Under the pieces are notes generated by a model. The model did not search any database. It had not been told where the DNA came from and saw only the letters and a list, made by a program, of their open reading frames with translations. The translations under genes and the position numbers were made by a program. A DNA stretch of 40,533 nt. Source: Candidatus Cryptobacteroides intestinipullorum (GTDB taxonomy: Bacteria; Bacteroidota; Bacteroidia; Bacteroidales; UBA932). Shown one piece after another: positions 17,454-26,775 of the stretch; the first letter of the stretch is position 1, and every line of letters starts with the position of its first letter. The stretch spans positions 1-40,533 of the forward strand of contig DVIP01000012.1 of assembly GCA_018711225.1 (NCBI GenBank), in the 5' to 3' direction.

Positions 17454-17491
17454 AAGGAGCCGGCCGAAACATTCTCGACCGGCTCCTTTTT
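17454..17491 (+). terminator. Rho-independent terminator after sdhC
   Basis: AAGGAGCCGG (17454-17463) / CCGGCTCCTT (17479-17488) followed by a T-tract. Confidence 0.9.
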
Positions 17492-17598
17492 CATTCGGAG
17501 GCACCCGGACACCGGAAATACGGGAACGGCGGCCACCATCTGCAGAAATCCCACTGGGTATCAACATTTATATAAAACAAACTTAAAATCACCGCAAA

Positions 17599-18945
17599 AT
17601 GAAACAGAAAAGATTTTTCCTGACCGAAGCGGAACTGCCGAGACAATGGTACAACATCCAGGCAGACATGAAGAACAAACCGATGCCGCTTCTGAATCCG
17701 GCCACAAGACAGCCTCTGAAGGTCGAGGATCTCTATCCCCTGTTTGCCGAAGAACTCAGTAGACAAGAGCTCAACCAGACCGACCGATGGATCGACATAC
17801 CCGACAAAGTGCGTGAAATGTACACATACTATCGCTCTACCCCGCTTGTCCGTGCATACGGACTTGAAGAAGCGATAGGGACACCTGCCCATATATACTT
17901 CAAGAACGAAAGCGTAAGCCCTGTAGGTTCGCACAAACTGAATTCCGCCCTGGCCCAGGCCTACTATTGCAAGCAGGAAGGCACTACCAACGTGACTACT
18001 GAGACAGGAGCAGGACAGTGGGGAGCGGCCCTGGCATACGCAGCCAGACTGTTCGGACTGGAAGCGGCCGTCTATCAGGTGAAAATCAGTTACGAGCAGA
18101 AGCCATACAGACGCAGTATCATGCAGGTATTCGGAGCACAGGTTATTCCGTCCCCGTCCATGACCACACGGGCAGGCAAGGATATCCTGACGAAGGATCC
18201 GAATCATCAGGGCTCCCTGGGGACGGCCATATCCGAAGCCGTGGAACTGGCCCAGATGACGCCGAACTGCAAATACACACTCGGCTCGGTACTGAATCAT
18301 GTAGCCCTGCACCAGACCGTGATAGGACTTGAAGCGGAAAAACAGATGGAAATGGCCGGTGAATACCCCGACATGGTGATCGCCTGCTTCGGCGGAGGCT
18401 CCAATTTCGGCGGGATTTCGTTCCCGTTCCTCCGACACAATATCCTGGAAGGAAAGAAGACCAGGTTCATAGCTGCAGAACCCGCATCTTGCCCGAAACT
18501 GACGAAAGGGAAGTTCGAGTACGATTTCGGCGACGAGAGCGGATATACTCCGCTTCTTCCGATGTTCACTCTCGGACACAAGTTCAGACCGGCCAACATA
18601 CATGCCGGAGGACTCAGATATCACGGAGCCGGAGTGATAGTATCGCAGCTTCTGAAAGACGGACTCATGGAGGCCATGGATATCAACCAGTTGGAATCAT
18701 TCCAGGCCGGATGTCTTTTCGCCAAGGCTGAAGGGATAATCCCCGCGCCGGAATCCTGCCATGCGATAGCCGCCACTATCCGCGAGGCTCTCAAATGCAA
18801 GGAAGCCGGCGAAAGCAAGGTCATCCTGTTCAACCTCTCCGGGCACGGTCTCGTGGACATGACTTCATACGACCAGTATCTGGCAGGAAACCTGGTGGAC
18901 TACAGTCTTTCAGACGAGGAAATCGCCCGGAATCTCGCAGAGTGA
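17599..18945 (+). CDS. trpB: TrpB-like pyridoxal-phosphate enzyme (TrpB2 type tryptophan synthase beta)
   Basis: YRSTPLVRAYGLEEAIGTPAHIYFKNESVSPVGSHKLNSALAQAYY, TETGAGQWG, ACFGGGSNFGGISFPF, HAGGLRYHGAGVIVSQL; TrpB2-like N-terminal extension (LTEAELPRQWYNI). Confidence 0.92.
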   Translation: MKQKRFFLTEAELPRQWYNIQADMKNKPMPLLNPATRQPLKVEDLYPLFAEELSRQELNQTDRWIDIPDKVREMYTYYRSTPLVRAYGLEEAIGTPAHIYFKNESVSPVGSHKLNSALAQAYYCKQEGTTNVTTETGAGQWGAALAYAARLFGLEAAVYQVKISYEQKPYRRSIMQVFGAQVIPSPSMTTRAGKDILTKDPNHQGSLGTAISEAVELAQMTPNCKYTLGSVLNHVALHQTVIGLEAEKQMEMAGEYPDMVIACFGGGSNFGGISFPFLRHNILEGKKTRFIAAEPASCPKLTKGKFEYDFGDESGYTPLLPMFTLGHKFRPANIHAGGLRYHGAGVIVSQLLKDGLMEAMDINQLESFQAGCLFAKAEGIIPAPESCHAIAATIREALKCKEAGESKVILFNLSGHGLVDMTSYDQYLAGNLVDYSLSDEEIARNLAE

Positions 18946-18946
18946 T

Positions 18947-20740
18947 TTACAGGGGAAGGGTCCTGGACCGCAGCCAGGCTGCGGTCTCATCGTCGAGATA
19001 CGGCGTAAGGCCGGCGCAGACATTACGGTTGTAGGTATTCAGCCACTCTATTTCTTCCGCCGTCATCAGATCCCTGATGATGGCGGATGTTTCTATATGG
19101 CACAGGGTCAGGGTCTCGAAACAGAGCCATTCGCCTGCGTCATTGGTCTCCAGGGATTTGCAGAGCAGAAGATTCTCATGCCGCACACCATGCTGGCCTT
19201 CCCGGTACATCCCCGGTTCATCAGAAGTCACCATTCCAGGTAGCAGAGGCTGGGAATTGAAGTTCTGACGGATATCCTGCGGGCCTTCATGCACTCCGAG
19301 ATAGAAACCCACTCCGTGCCCTGTACCGTGTCCGAAGTTCCTCCTGTTCTGCCACAAAGGATTCCTGGCCAGTACATCCAGCTGGCATCCCGCCGTACCT
19401 TTCGGGAATATTGCCATGGCCAGATCTATCATTCCGCGAAGTACCAGAGTATAGTCCTCTTTTTCCAGATACGAACATTCCCCCATCGGGACGGTTCTGG
19501 TAATGTCGGTCGTCCCGAAAAGATACTGGCCACCGGAATCCACCAGATAGAGACCGTGCGGCTCTATTACGGCTGAGCCTTCCGCCGGTGTGGAATAATG
19601 AGGGAGTGCGGCATTGGCGCCGTACGCCGAGATATTGGCGAAGCTGTCTCCCCTGTAGCCTGGTATTTCCGCTCTCAGAGACGACAGTTTTTCGGAAGCC
19701 TCCCATTCGGTCACCGGTCTGCCTGACCCTACTTCCCGGTCAAGCCAGAACAGGAACTTTTCCATAGCGGCCCCGTCTTCCAGACAGGCTTCGTGCATCC
19801 CGTCTATCTCCACCTGATTTCTGACGGCTTTCCACAGGGTCACGGGAGATTTTCCAGTCATTATGTTGTCTTCCCCCGCAGCATCCAGAATATCCTTGTA
19901 CATGGAATAATTCATCGTGGACAGGTCCAGGAAAATCTTCTGGCACTCCCCTGCCTGAATCTCCCCGAAGAAAGCCCTGACATCAGAATAGGATGCCACT
20001 GTCACTTCATCGGATCCGAGTTCCTGGAAACTGTCTTCCGTATCCGGATCGGAGGGTTCTTCGTCCTTCTTCACAAACCATATCGCTTCAGCCTGCGAGA
20101 CGAAAAGATATGAAATCACGTACGGGTTGTAGTCTATATCCTCCCCGCGCACATTCAGAAGCCAGGCTATCTGGTCCAAGGCCGGAATCAGCATGCAGTC
20201 GCAGTCATTCAGGAGCAGGAATTTGCGCAGATCCGTCAGTTTGTCATATCTGGAGCGCCCGACAGTCTCTTCCGAAAGCGTGATGACCGGTGTGACAGGA
20301 ATCCGTGGTCTGTCCGGCCATATCCTGGACAGCATGTCCGGCACATCCACGACATCAAGCCCTGCATTTTCAAGCTCCCGCACTGAATCCACAGTCTGGC
20401 ACAGTCCGTCCACCGCTACATTCGAGACCTTTCCCGAAAGCCATTCCGGGATGCGCACGGCTCCGGGGACTCTGGTCTTGTGCAGTTCCACCCCGCTGCC
20501 GTCAAGCTGCACGCCTGCCTGTATGAAAAATCTGGAATCTGTCCACAGCCCCGCATGATCTTGCGTGACAACCATGTCTCCGGCCTCGCCCGTGAAGCCG
20601 GAAAGCCATGCCACCTGCCTCCACCTGTCCGCCACATATTCGCTGGCATGAGGGTCCGAACCTGATATGAGCACGGCATTCCATCCGTTCTGCGCCATAA
20701 GGTCGCGCAACATTCCTATACGTTCTGCATAGATATTCAT
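18947..20740 (-). CDS. pepP: Aminopeptidase P family (Xaa-Pro aminopeptidase)
   Basis: LISGSDPHASEYVADRWRQVAWLSGFTGEAGDMVVT, YLVDSGGQYLFGTTDITRTVPMG, NFGHGTGHGVGFYLGVHEGPQ, GMVTSDEPGMYREGQHGVRHENLLL (metal ligand motifs). Confidence 0.93.
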   Translation of the reverse strand: MNIYAERIGMLRDLMAQNGWNAVLISGSDPHASEYVADRWRQVAWLSGFTGEAGDMVVTQDHAGLWTDSRFFIQAGVQLDGSGVELHKTRVPGAVRIPEWLSGKVSNVAVDGLCQTVDSVRELENAGLDVVDVPDMLSRIWPDRPRIPVTPVITLSEETVGRSRYDKLTDLRKFLLLNDCDCMLIPALDQIAWLLNVRGEDIDYNPYVISYLFVSQAEAIWFVKKDEEPSDPDTEDSFQELGSDEVTVASYSDVRAFFGEIQAGECQKIFLDLSTMNYSMYKDILDAAGEDNIMTGKSPVTLWKAVRNQVEIDGMHEACLEDGAAMEKFLFWLDREVGSGRPVTEWEASEKLSSLRAEIPGYRGDSFANISAYGANAALPHYSTPAEGSAVIEPHGLYLVDSGGQYLFGTTDITRTVPMGECSYLEKEDYTLVLRGMIDLAMAIFPKGTAGCQLDVLARNPLWQNRRNFGHGTGHGVGFYLGVHEGPQDIRQNFNSQPLLPGMVTSDEPGMYREGQHGVRHENLLLCKSLETNDAGEWLCFETLTLCHIETSAIIRDLMTAEEIEWLNTYNRNVCAGLTPYLDDETAAWLRSRTLPL

Positions 20741-20851
20741 AACGACGAATTGTTTTACTTCGTTTCAGAGATTCCGTCGAACTGAAGTTACGGTTTCTCC
20801 GAAATCCAAAGAGTTTGAATTTTATCGGGTTTACGTTAAAAAAACAACTAT

Positions 20852-22000
20852 TCAAACCAGTTCCCTTATGATGGAGTCTGAAATGAAGAATTTTTCCTCC
20901 GGTATTCTTATCCGCCCTCCTTCGGTTCTGACCAGATTTCCGGCAGCAATCATCCTGTCCGTCCCTGCGGCGTCTCCGGTTCTTCTCAACTCTTCCTCCG
21001 CAATGCCGGTGTCTGTCCTCAGAGCCAGCATTATCCGTTCCATGTTCATCTGCTCCTCTGTCAATATTTCCGAGCCGCGTATGCCGTCCGGCAGCCGGCT
21101 GGAATCTTCCGGAAAAGCGCTGACATATTTTCCGACGGAAGGGATGTTCCAGCTTCTGATATGCCTCCGGCCGTCTGTCGAGTAGGAATGCGCCCCCGGG
21201 CCGAGTCCGAGATAAGGGCTGCCGTTCCAGTATGCCGAATTGTGTACCGCCTCATGGCCCGGAAGAGCGAAATTCGAGACCTCATAATGATGATACCCGG
21301 CTTCCGCTAGTCTGGAACAAAGAATGGAATATTGCCTGGAACACAGGTCCTCCGGAGCTTCCCTGTATCTTCCTCCGGAAACAAGCCGGTCGAGGGCAGA
21401 ATCCGGTTCTACGGAAAGCTGGTATGCCGAAATGTGCTCCGGAGGTCCGAAATCCGACGACAGCACTCTGTCCAGAGTATCGTTCCACATCCTTTCGTCC
21501 ATCTGCGACAAACCGAATATCAGGTCCACGCTGATATTCCGGAATCCGGCCTTCCTCAGAATACGGAAAGCTTCTTCGGCGTCCCCGGCGGAATGCCTTC
21601 TGTTCATCCATTTCAGAATGCCGTCATCATACGACTGGATTCCCATGCTTATCCTGTCTGCGCCCAGTTCCCGCAATGCCTCCGCATAACCGGGCCCTCT
21701 GCGGACAATATCGTCCGGATTCACCTCCACCGTGAACTCGTCACGGCCGACGCTTCCGTCATCTCCGGTCACGGCACTGACGATTCGGGAGAATACGGAA
21801 AGAGGCAGCACCGATGGAGTGCCGCCCCCTATATACAGCGTATCCGGAGCTCCGGTCCCATCCCCTTTTCTGAGCGCGTATTCCCGCACGACAGCTTCCG
21901 CGAACATCTCCATGTCGGGACTTCCTTTTCCGGCAAGTTCGGAATAGAAGCCGCAGTAAGTGCAGAATGACCTGCAGAAAGGGATGTGGATATATATCAC
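20852..22000 (-). CDS. hemW: Radical SAM family heme chaperone HemW
   Basis: MIYIHIPFCRSFCTYCGFYS (CxxxCxxC), DTLYIGGGTPSVL, EFTVEVNPDDI, RISMGIQSYDDGIL, HYEVSNFALPGHEAVHNSAYW. Confidence 0.93.
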   Translation of the reverse strand: MIYIHIPFCRSFCTYCGFYSELAGKGSPDMEMFAEAVVREYALRKGDGTGAPDTLYIGGGTPSVLPLSVFSRIVSAVTGDDGSVGRDEFTVEVNPDDIVRRGPGYAEALRELGADRISMGIQSYDDGILKWMNRRHSAGDAEEAFRILRKAGFRNISVDLIFGLSQMDERMWNDTLDRVLSSDFGPPEHISAYQLSVEPDSALDRLVSGGRYREAPEDLCSRQYSILCSRLAEAGYHHYEVSNFALPGHEAVHNSAYWNGSPYLGLGPGAHSYSTDGRRHIRSWNIPSVGKYVSAFPEDSSRLPDGIRGSEILTEEQMNMERIMLALRTDTGIAEEELRRTGDAAGTDRMIAAGNLVRTEGGRIRIPEEKFFISDSIIRELV

Positions 22001-22006
22001 ACCGGA

Positions 22007-22891
22007 TTATCTTAACATGAGTTCTGCCGAGCCGAGAAGATTGTTTTCAGTATAGGCATCCACCGTATAGATACCCTTCACGAAGTCCTCGACCCCGTTC
22101 AGATAAATGCTCAGTTCGACTTCCTCACCCTGATAGTCCACCTCACGCGAAGCAGAACTCATCATAGGTTCGCCGTTGAAATCGAAAGTCCTCTGATCCG
22201 GTCCGGTAAGCAGGATACCGTCCGGTCCCTTCACCCTGATATAGACTCTTACGGGACCCTTCGGAGCAAGCTCGTTCTCCACAAGACTGAGCGTAGTCAT
22301 AAGACGCACCACTCTGCTGCTTCTGTCGGTAATCTTGTCTGAAGCATTGTATGCGTCCATCCTGATGGCACGCCCCTTGAGTATGGCGCCTACAGCTACC
22401 TGTCCGGAAAGGCTTTCTACAGCCCGGCTCAGTTCCTCGGACTGTCGTCTGGTTTCGGCAGCCTCCTTTCTCGCAGCAGCCGCATCGGCTGTGAGCTTGT
22501 GGTTAAGGGTGTTCAGCGAATCTATCTGGACAATATAGTTCCTCATGATGCTTCTCAGAGTGCCGAGCTCCTTTTCATACTTGCGGATCATGGCCCTGTT
22601 CGTGGCTTCCGTCTTCTTTATGCGCTCTATGAGCTGGGAGACTTCCTCTCTCGAGGAATCCAGCTGTGCGTTTATCCTGTCATTGTCCGAAGACAGCGAG
22701 GCATAGTCATTCTGAAGCGAAATCATCTGCTCCGTCAATGCCTCTTTCTCGATGTTCAGTTCACTGACCAGGGAACTTTTCTGATACCACACGTATGCCA
22801 GAACAAGCGCCAGCACGACTGCCACAGCAATGAGGATATACATTACCTTCTTCAATGACCGCTCCTGAGGGTTCGTAATCTTTTCTTCCAT
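22007..22891 (-). CDS. Single-pass membrane coiled-coil protein of unknown function
   Basis: TM helix VMYILIAVAVVLALVLAYVWY followed by a long coiled coil (SELNIEKEALTEQMISLQNDYASLSSDNDRINAQLDSSREEVSQ) and a globular C-terminus. Confidence 0.75.
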   Translation of the reverse strand: MEEKITNPQERSLKKVMYILIAVAVVLALVLAYVWYQKSSLVSELNIEKEALTEQMISLQNDYASLSSDNDRINAQLDSSREEVSQLIERIKKTEATNRAMIRKYEKELGTLRSIMRNYIVQIDSLNTLNHKLTADAAAARKEAAETRRQSEELSRAVESLSGQVAVGAILKGRAIRMDAYNASDKITDRSSRVVRLMTTLSLVENELAPKGPVRVYIRVKGPDGILLTGPDQRTFDFNGEPMMSSASREVDYQGEEVELSIYLNGVEDFVKGIYTVDAYTENNLLGSAELMLR

Positions 22892-23013
22892 CGCATTAAA
22901 AATTAAGTTATCCTTATGACTGCCGGCACCCGGAGGGTACTGCCGGTCCAATATCATACAAAGATAACAAAATATGGGAATTTTACTATCTTTGCCCGGA
23001 ACTATATTGAAAT

Positions 23014-23481
23014 ATGATCCTTATGAGATACCTGATAAGATCCCTGAAGACATTCCTTTATTTCCTGGCAATTTTCATCATTATCGTAGCGGTGGTGGTA
23101 CTCAGCGGTATGGAGGAATTTGACATCGACTCGCTGTTCCGGGATGGATACAAGTCTCTGGTTCAGATATTCATTGTATTGGCACTGATAGCGGCAGTCT
23201 ATCCGAAAGTGAGCTATGCGAAACTTTTTCCCAGAATCAACGGGAATCTCAGCGGAAACAGGATCCAGATTACCGGACTGATGGAAGAGTTCGGATATGT
23301 GGTGGAGAATGACAGTCTCGGGAAGATGACTTTCAGGCTTAAAAGCAAGTCCGCCCGCTTTTCCAGAAAATACGAGGACAGGGTTACCATCGAGCAGACG
23401 GAAAACGGCGTGTCCGTAGAAGGTCTCAGGAAAGATATCGTGAGGATAGTCTCACGTATGGAATACCGCATGGGAGAATAG
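23014..23481 (+). CDS. Hypothetical membrane protein
   Basis: Two predicted TM stretches (FLYFLAIFIIIVAVVVL; IFIVLALIAAVYP); TATCTTTG -7 box at 22987-22994. Confidence 0.7.
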   Translation: MILMRYLIRSLKTFLYFLAIFIIIVAVVVLSGMEEFDIDSLFRDGYKSLVQIFIVLALIAAVYPKVSYAKLFPRINGNLSGNRIQITGLMEEFGYVVENDSLGKMTFRLKSKSARFSRKYEDRVTIEQTENGVSVEGLRKDIVRIVSRMEYRMGE

Positions 23482-23486
23482 TCGGC

Positions 23487-24089
23487 CTATATGTATCCGG
23501 CCAGGGCGGCCCCCACCTCAGACATTTCCCGATAGAAATCCTCGCCGAAACGATGAATCATAGGCTCTCTGAGGAACTCGTAAACACGTATATTCTCGCG
23601 TCTGCCCTTTTCGAAGGCGCATCTGCAGATATCCCACCGGTGCAGGTTCAGGGCCAGCAGACCGCTGCCAAGTTTCGTAATTCTTATGGGATAAAGCCAG
23701 CAGGAGACAGGCTTGCGGAAGTCCCCGCGTCCCGACATCCAGCATCTTTCCACGGTACAGAAGCAGCCGCCGTCCGCGTCGAAACTGCAGTAGGCGCATT
23801 CCTCCGTCTCAGGGACAAGAGGGGTCACCAGATCCCCGTCGATGTCCACTTCCGAAAATCCGGACGTTTCCACCTTTTTCCTTCCGCGGTCACCCATAAG
23901 CCCGGAATAAAAACGGTAATTCCGCTCCAGATCCTCCGGTTCGCTGTCTTCGAGAGGGGCGCCGCTGTCACCTATGACACAGCAGACCCCCTTGCATATT
24001 CCGTAATCGCATGAGAAGTATTCCGTGAATATTTCCGTGGAGACCAGACAATCCCCTATCTGTATTATCGAAGGTACATCCATAATCAA
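23487..24089 (-). CDS. DUF3109 family Cys-rich protein
   Basis: YFSCDYGICKGVCCVIGDSGAPLE, CAYCSFDADGGCFCTVERCW, PVSCWLYPIRI, HRWDICRCAFEKG: DUF3109-like cysteine pattern. Confidence 0.85.
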   Translation of the reverse strand: MIMDVPSIIQIGDCLVSTEIFTEYFSCDYGICKGVCCVIGDSGAPLEDSEPEDLERNYRFYSGLMGDRGRKKVETSGFSEVDIDGDLVTPLVPETEECAYCSFDADGGCFCTVERCWMSGRGDFRKPVSCWLYPIRITKLGSGLLALNLHRWDICRCAFEKGRRENIRVYEFLREPMIHRFGEDFYREMSEVGAALAGYI

Positions 24090-26686
24090 TCCTTGCTTAT
24101 AACATATTCCACAACACTGCCGTTCCGCAGCTCTTCCAGGACCTTGCGCACCGTTTCCGGAGTCACGGCCGCGATTTTCTCTTCATATCCCGTATCGAGA
24201 CTTTTCCCTGTGGCCATCCTTTCGGATATGACCTTCAGCCAGAATTCGGGATTCTGCTGCCGCGACAGGTAGTTGTCCAGCAGGGCCGCCTTATACATGT
24301 CAGTCTCTTCCCTGGAAAGTCCGTTTTCATGGAGATTCTCCAATGCGGACCTCACTGCATAAAGACTGGTAAAATAGTTCACCGGCACTACGGAATACGG
24401 CAGGGAAACAAGGCGCGCAGGCACTATGGAAACGGATATCTTGAACCCTTCACGCGGGAATGACGAGAAAGCGCCCTCCACCCGCACAGTCAAGCCGTAG
24501 CCGGCAAGGGCCCTGACCAGGGCATCCTTTACGGCCATTGTCACAATCTGAGCCGACATGTAGTTCGTGGAATTCAGGACCAGCTTCGAGGACAGGACCA
24601 CATCCATGGAATTGTTCCGTCCTTCCGAAACGTATGTAGACCAGCCCGATACCTGACGGCTGCTTACCCACGGCCTTACCGAAACGGCCTCGCTGACCTC
24701 GAATCCGCCCATGTATTGTTCCAGGACATGTTTCACATCGTATGCCTCCATGTCGCCTACCAGGATCAGGACTCCGTCGTCCGGCCTGGAAAAGAGGTCT
24801 TTGTAGAATTCTTCCGCCCGCTGCGGCAAGTCAGGATAAAGCCCGGCCAGGGACTTGTTCCCGGAATATCTGTAGCCTGGATTCATAATACTGTCTATGA
24901 CTGTCAGGCGGGAGTGGTATTCGCCTCTGGCCGATGACAGGCGCAGCCGTTCGCATCCCATGAAATAGCGTTCCGCATCCTCGTCACCGGAATAAGTGCG
25001 GGAGAGAGACTGCAGTGCTTTCAGAAGCAGGCCAAGCCTGTTGAACGGGGCAGATCCGTAAATCCCGGTAGAGGAAAGTCCGGCAGCGGCCTTCATTTCG
25101 ATGCCTTCGGCGGCAAGCAGGCGCATGAAATCCCGTCCGTTCATACCGCCTATCTTTCCGTTGAACAGCATGTCAGAATAGAAAGCGCCTTCGCCAGGCT
25201 TCATGTCGGAGACATTCCCGTAGCCGGAATTGAGCATCCAGGAATAATGTATGATGCCGTCAGTCGGCATTTTCCTGTATATGGCAGTCATGCCGTTCTG
25301 GAAATGCCAGATATCGGAATCCGATATTCCAGTCCTGCGCGTTTTCCGCACTTTGACAGGAAGCATCGGTCCCGTATCGAGTTTCAGTGTGTCGTCCGGC
25401 CTGAAAACAGGGCGCGGCACGGATCCGGCAGGGGATGCGCATTCCGGAAGAAGCGATGCCACGTATGCATTCAGAAGCCTCATCCCGGTAGAGTCCGGCA
25501 ATCCTGAAGTCATAAAGAAGCCGGCCTCATCCTTCGCCGAGACAATGGCGGAACCGTACACGAACGCATCCGCGCATTTTCTCACATAGCTGCTGTTTTC
25601 CATAGAACGCGCTATGGAACGGGTGTAGAGCGCCCTTGTAGCCACGTTCCTGGCATACTGGTATTCGTCGGGAGCCAGTCCGTTCATGCGGAAGTCCGAC
25701 AGCACGGACAGCAGTATTTCCTTTACTCTGGAAGTATCTTCCGAGGCTACTCCTACTGAAGCCAGATATTTATCCTGCTCGGCGGATTCGGCCGAACTGT
25801 ATCTGACAAAATTTATCTCCGAATACGGAATATCCTCTTCCTGAAGAATATATGCAATGCGCATCCTGGCCGCCGTACGGAATTCGTTCCAGAACTGGGC
25901 GGCAATCAGCGACAAAGCCGTACCGCGGAGATTCCGCGGAATTTCCGGGCCGTAAAATGTGGCTCTTATCACGGACGAACCGGTCAGCGTATCTTCTGCT
26001 GTCTGGAGTTCAAGAGGTCTTTCCGGAGACGGTTCAGATGATGACAACGTGTCGGCAGGAGCGGTTTCCTCCTTTCCGTCCCGTCCGGCAATCATCAGTG
26101 AAAACATTTTCAGTTTCGAGAGAACGGCATCCTTGTCTATGTCACCGGAGACAATCACGGCCTGGTCAGATATTTCCGCCGTGACCGAATCCCTGACAGG
26201 TACGGAAGCAGACCTCAGGGCAATGTCGAAAAGCATCAGCATGGTGGAATCCACCAGTCCCGCCGTCCTTTTCATGAAGACATCGCGGAAATGGTACAGT
26301 ACCGCATCCTTTTCCACCTTGACGTATCCGTCTCTCGGATAAGCCACACCGTTGCCGGCAAGGAATGAAAGCGGAGACCTGTGCATGAAATGAGGAAGTG
26401 AATCAAGGCATGTCCTTGCAAACACTGTCTCGGCATTCCGGTCTTCCGCACTTTCCGGAGAAATTTTCCTGACCAGGGCGAAATCCGCCATCCCCGCCCT
26501 GGATTCATTAGTCACCAGGTAATATGAAAGACCGCAGTCCAGGACACCCGAAGAGACCGACGGATCCGTCTCCAGGGCCGCAGGTGCAGCCTGCATGATG
26601 CCTGAGAAGGGGAAAATCAGGAAAAGCAGAAGAAATATTATTTTTTTTCTCATCTTATTCTGCATATTTCTCGTTAACAGAGACAA
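24086..26686 (-). CDS. M16 (insulinase) family-like protein lacking a recognisable HxxEH motif
   Basis: Signal peptide (MRKKIIFLLLFLIFPFSGIMQA), two M16-like halves (e.g. YSWMLNSGYGNVSDMKPGEGAFYSDMLFNG; VLILVGDMEAYDVKHVLEQYMGGFE). True start may be at the internal MQNKMRKK. Confidence 0.75.
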   Translation of the reverse strand: MSLLTRNMQNKMRKKIIFLLLFLIFPFSGIMQAAPAALETDPSVSSGVLDCGLSYYLVTNESRAGMADFALVRKISPESAEDRNAETVFARTCLDSLPHFMHRSPLSFLAGNGVAYPRDGYVKVEKDAVLYHFRDVFMKRTAGLVDSTMLMLFDIALRSASVPVRDSVTAEISDQAVIVSGDIDKDAVLSKLKMFSLMIAGRDGKEETAPADTLSSSEPSPERPLELQTAEDTLTGSSVIRATFYGPEIPRNLRGTALSLIAAQFWNEFRTAARMRIAYILQEEDIPYSEINFVRYSSAESAEQDKYLASVGVASEDTSRVKEILLSVLSDFRMNGLAPDEYQYARNVATRALYTRSIARSMENSSYVRKCADAFVYGSAIVSAKDEAGFFMTSGLPDSTGMRLLNAYVASLLPECASPAGSVPRPVFRPDDTLKLDTGPMLPVKVRKTRRTGISDSDIWHFQNGMTAIYRKMPTDGIIHYSWMLNSGYGNVSDMKPGEGAFYSDMLFNGKIGGMNGRDFMRLLAAEGIEMKAAAGLSSTGIYGSAPFNRLGLLLKALQSLSRTYSGDEDAERYFMGCERLRLSSARGEYHSRLTVIDSIMNPGYRYSGNKSLAGLYPDLPQRAEEFYKDLFSRPDDGVLILVGDMEAYDVKHVLEQYMGGFEVSEAVSVRPWVSSRQVSGWSTYVSEGRNNSMDVVLSSKLVLNSTNYMSAQIVTMAVKDALVRALAGYGLTVRVEGAFSSFPREGFKISVSIVPARLVSLPYSVVPVNYFTSLYAVRSALENLHENGLSREETDMYKAALLDNYLSRQQNPEFWLKVISERMATGKSLDTGYEEKIAAVTPETVRKVLEELRNGSVVEYVISKD

Positions 26687-26775
26687 AAGTAAAATAAAAT
26701 TTTGCTACTTTTGCAATGATGTGCATTTTTAGACGCATCAGACCGCGTTGGAACACGACTAAAAAAATAATCATT

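Noticed and set aside
17431-17598. Possible Trp leader peptide/attenuator upstream of trpB2
   Set aside because: No short ORF with repeated TGG codons and no terminator other than the one belonging to sdhC.
17491-18624. Long minus-strand ORF (377 aa) opposite trpB2
   Set aside because: Antisense to a clearly conserved gene; the translation shows no recognisable family and has a shadow-ORF composition.
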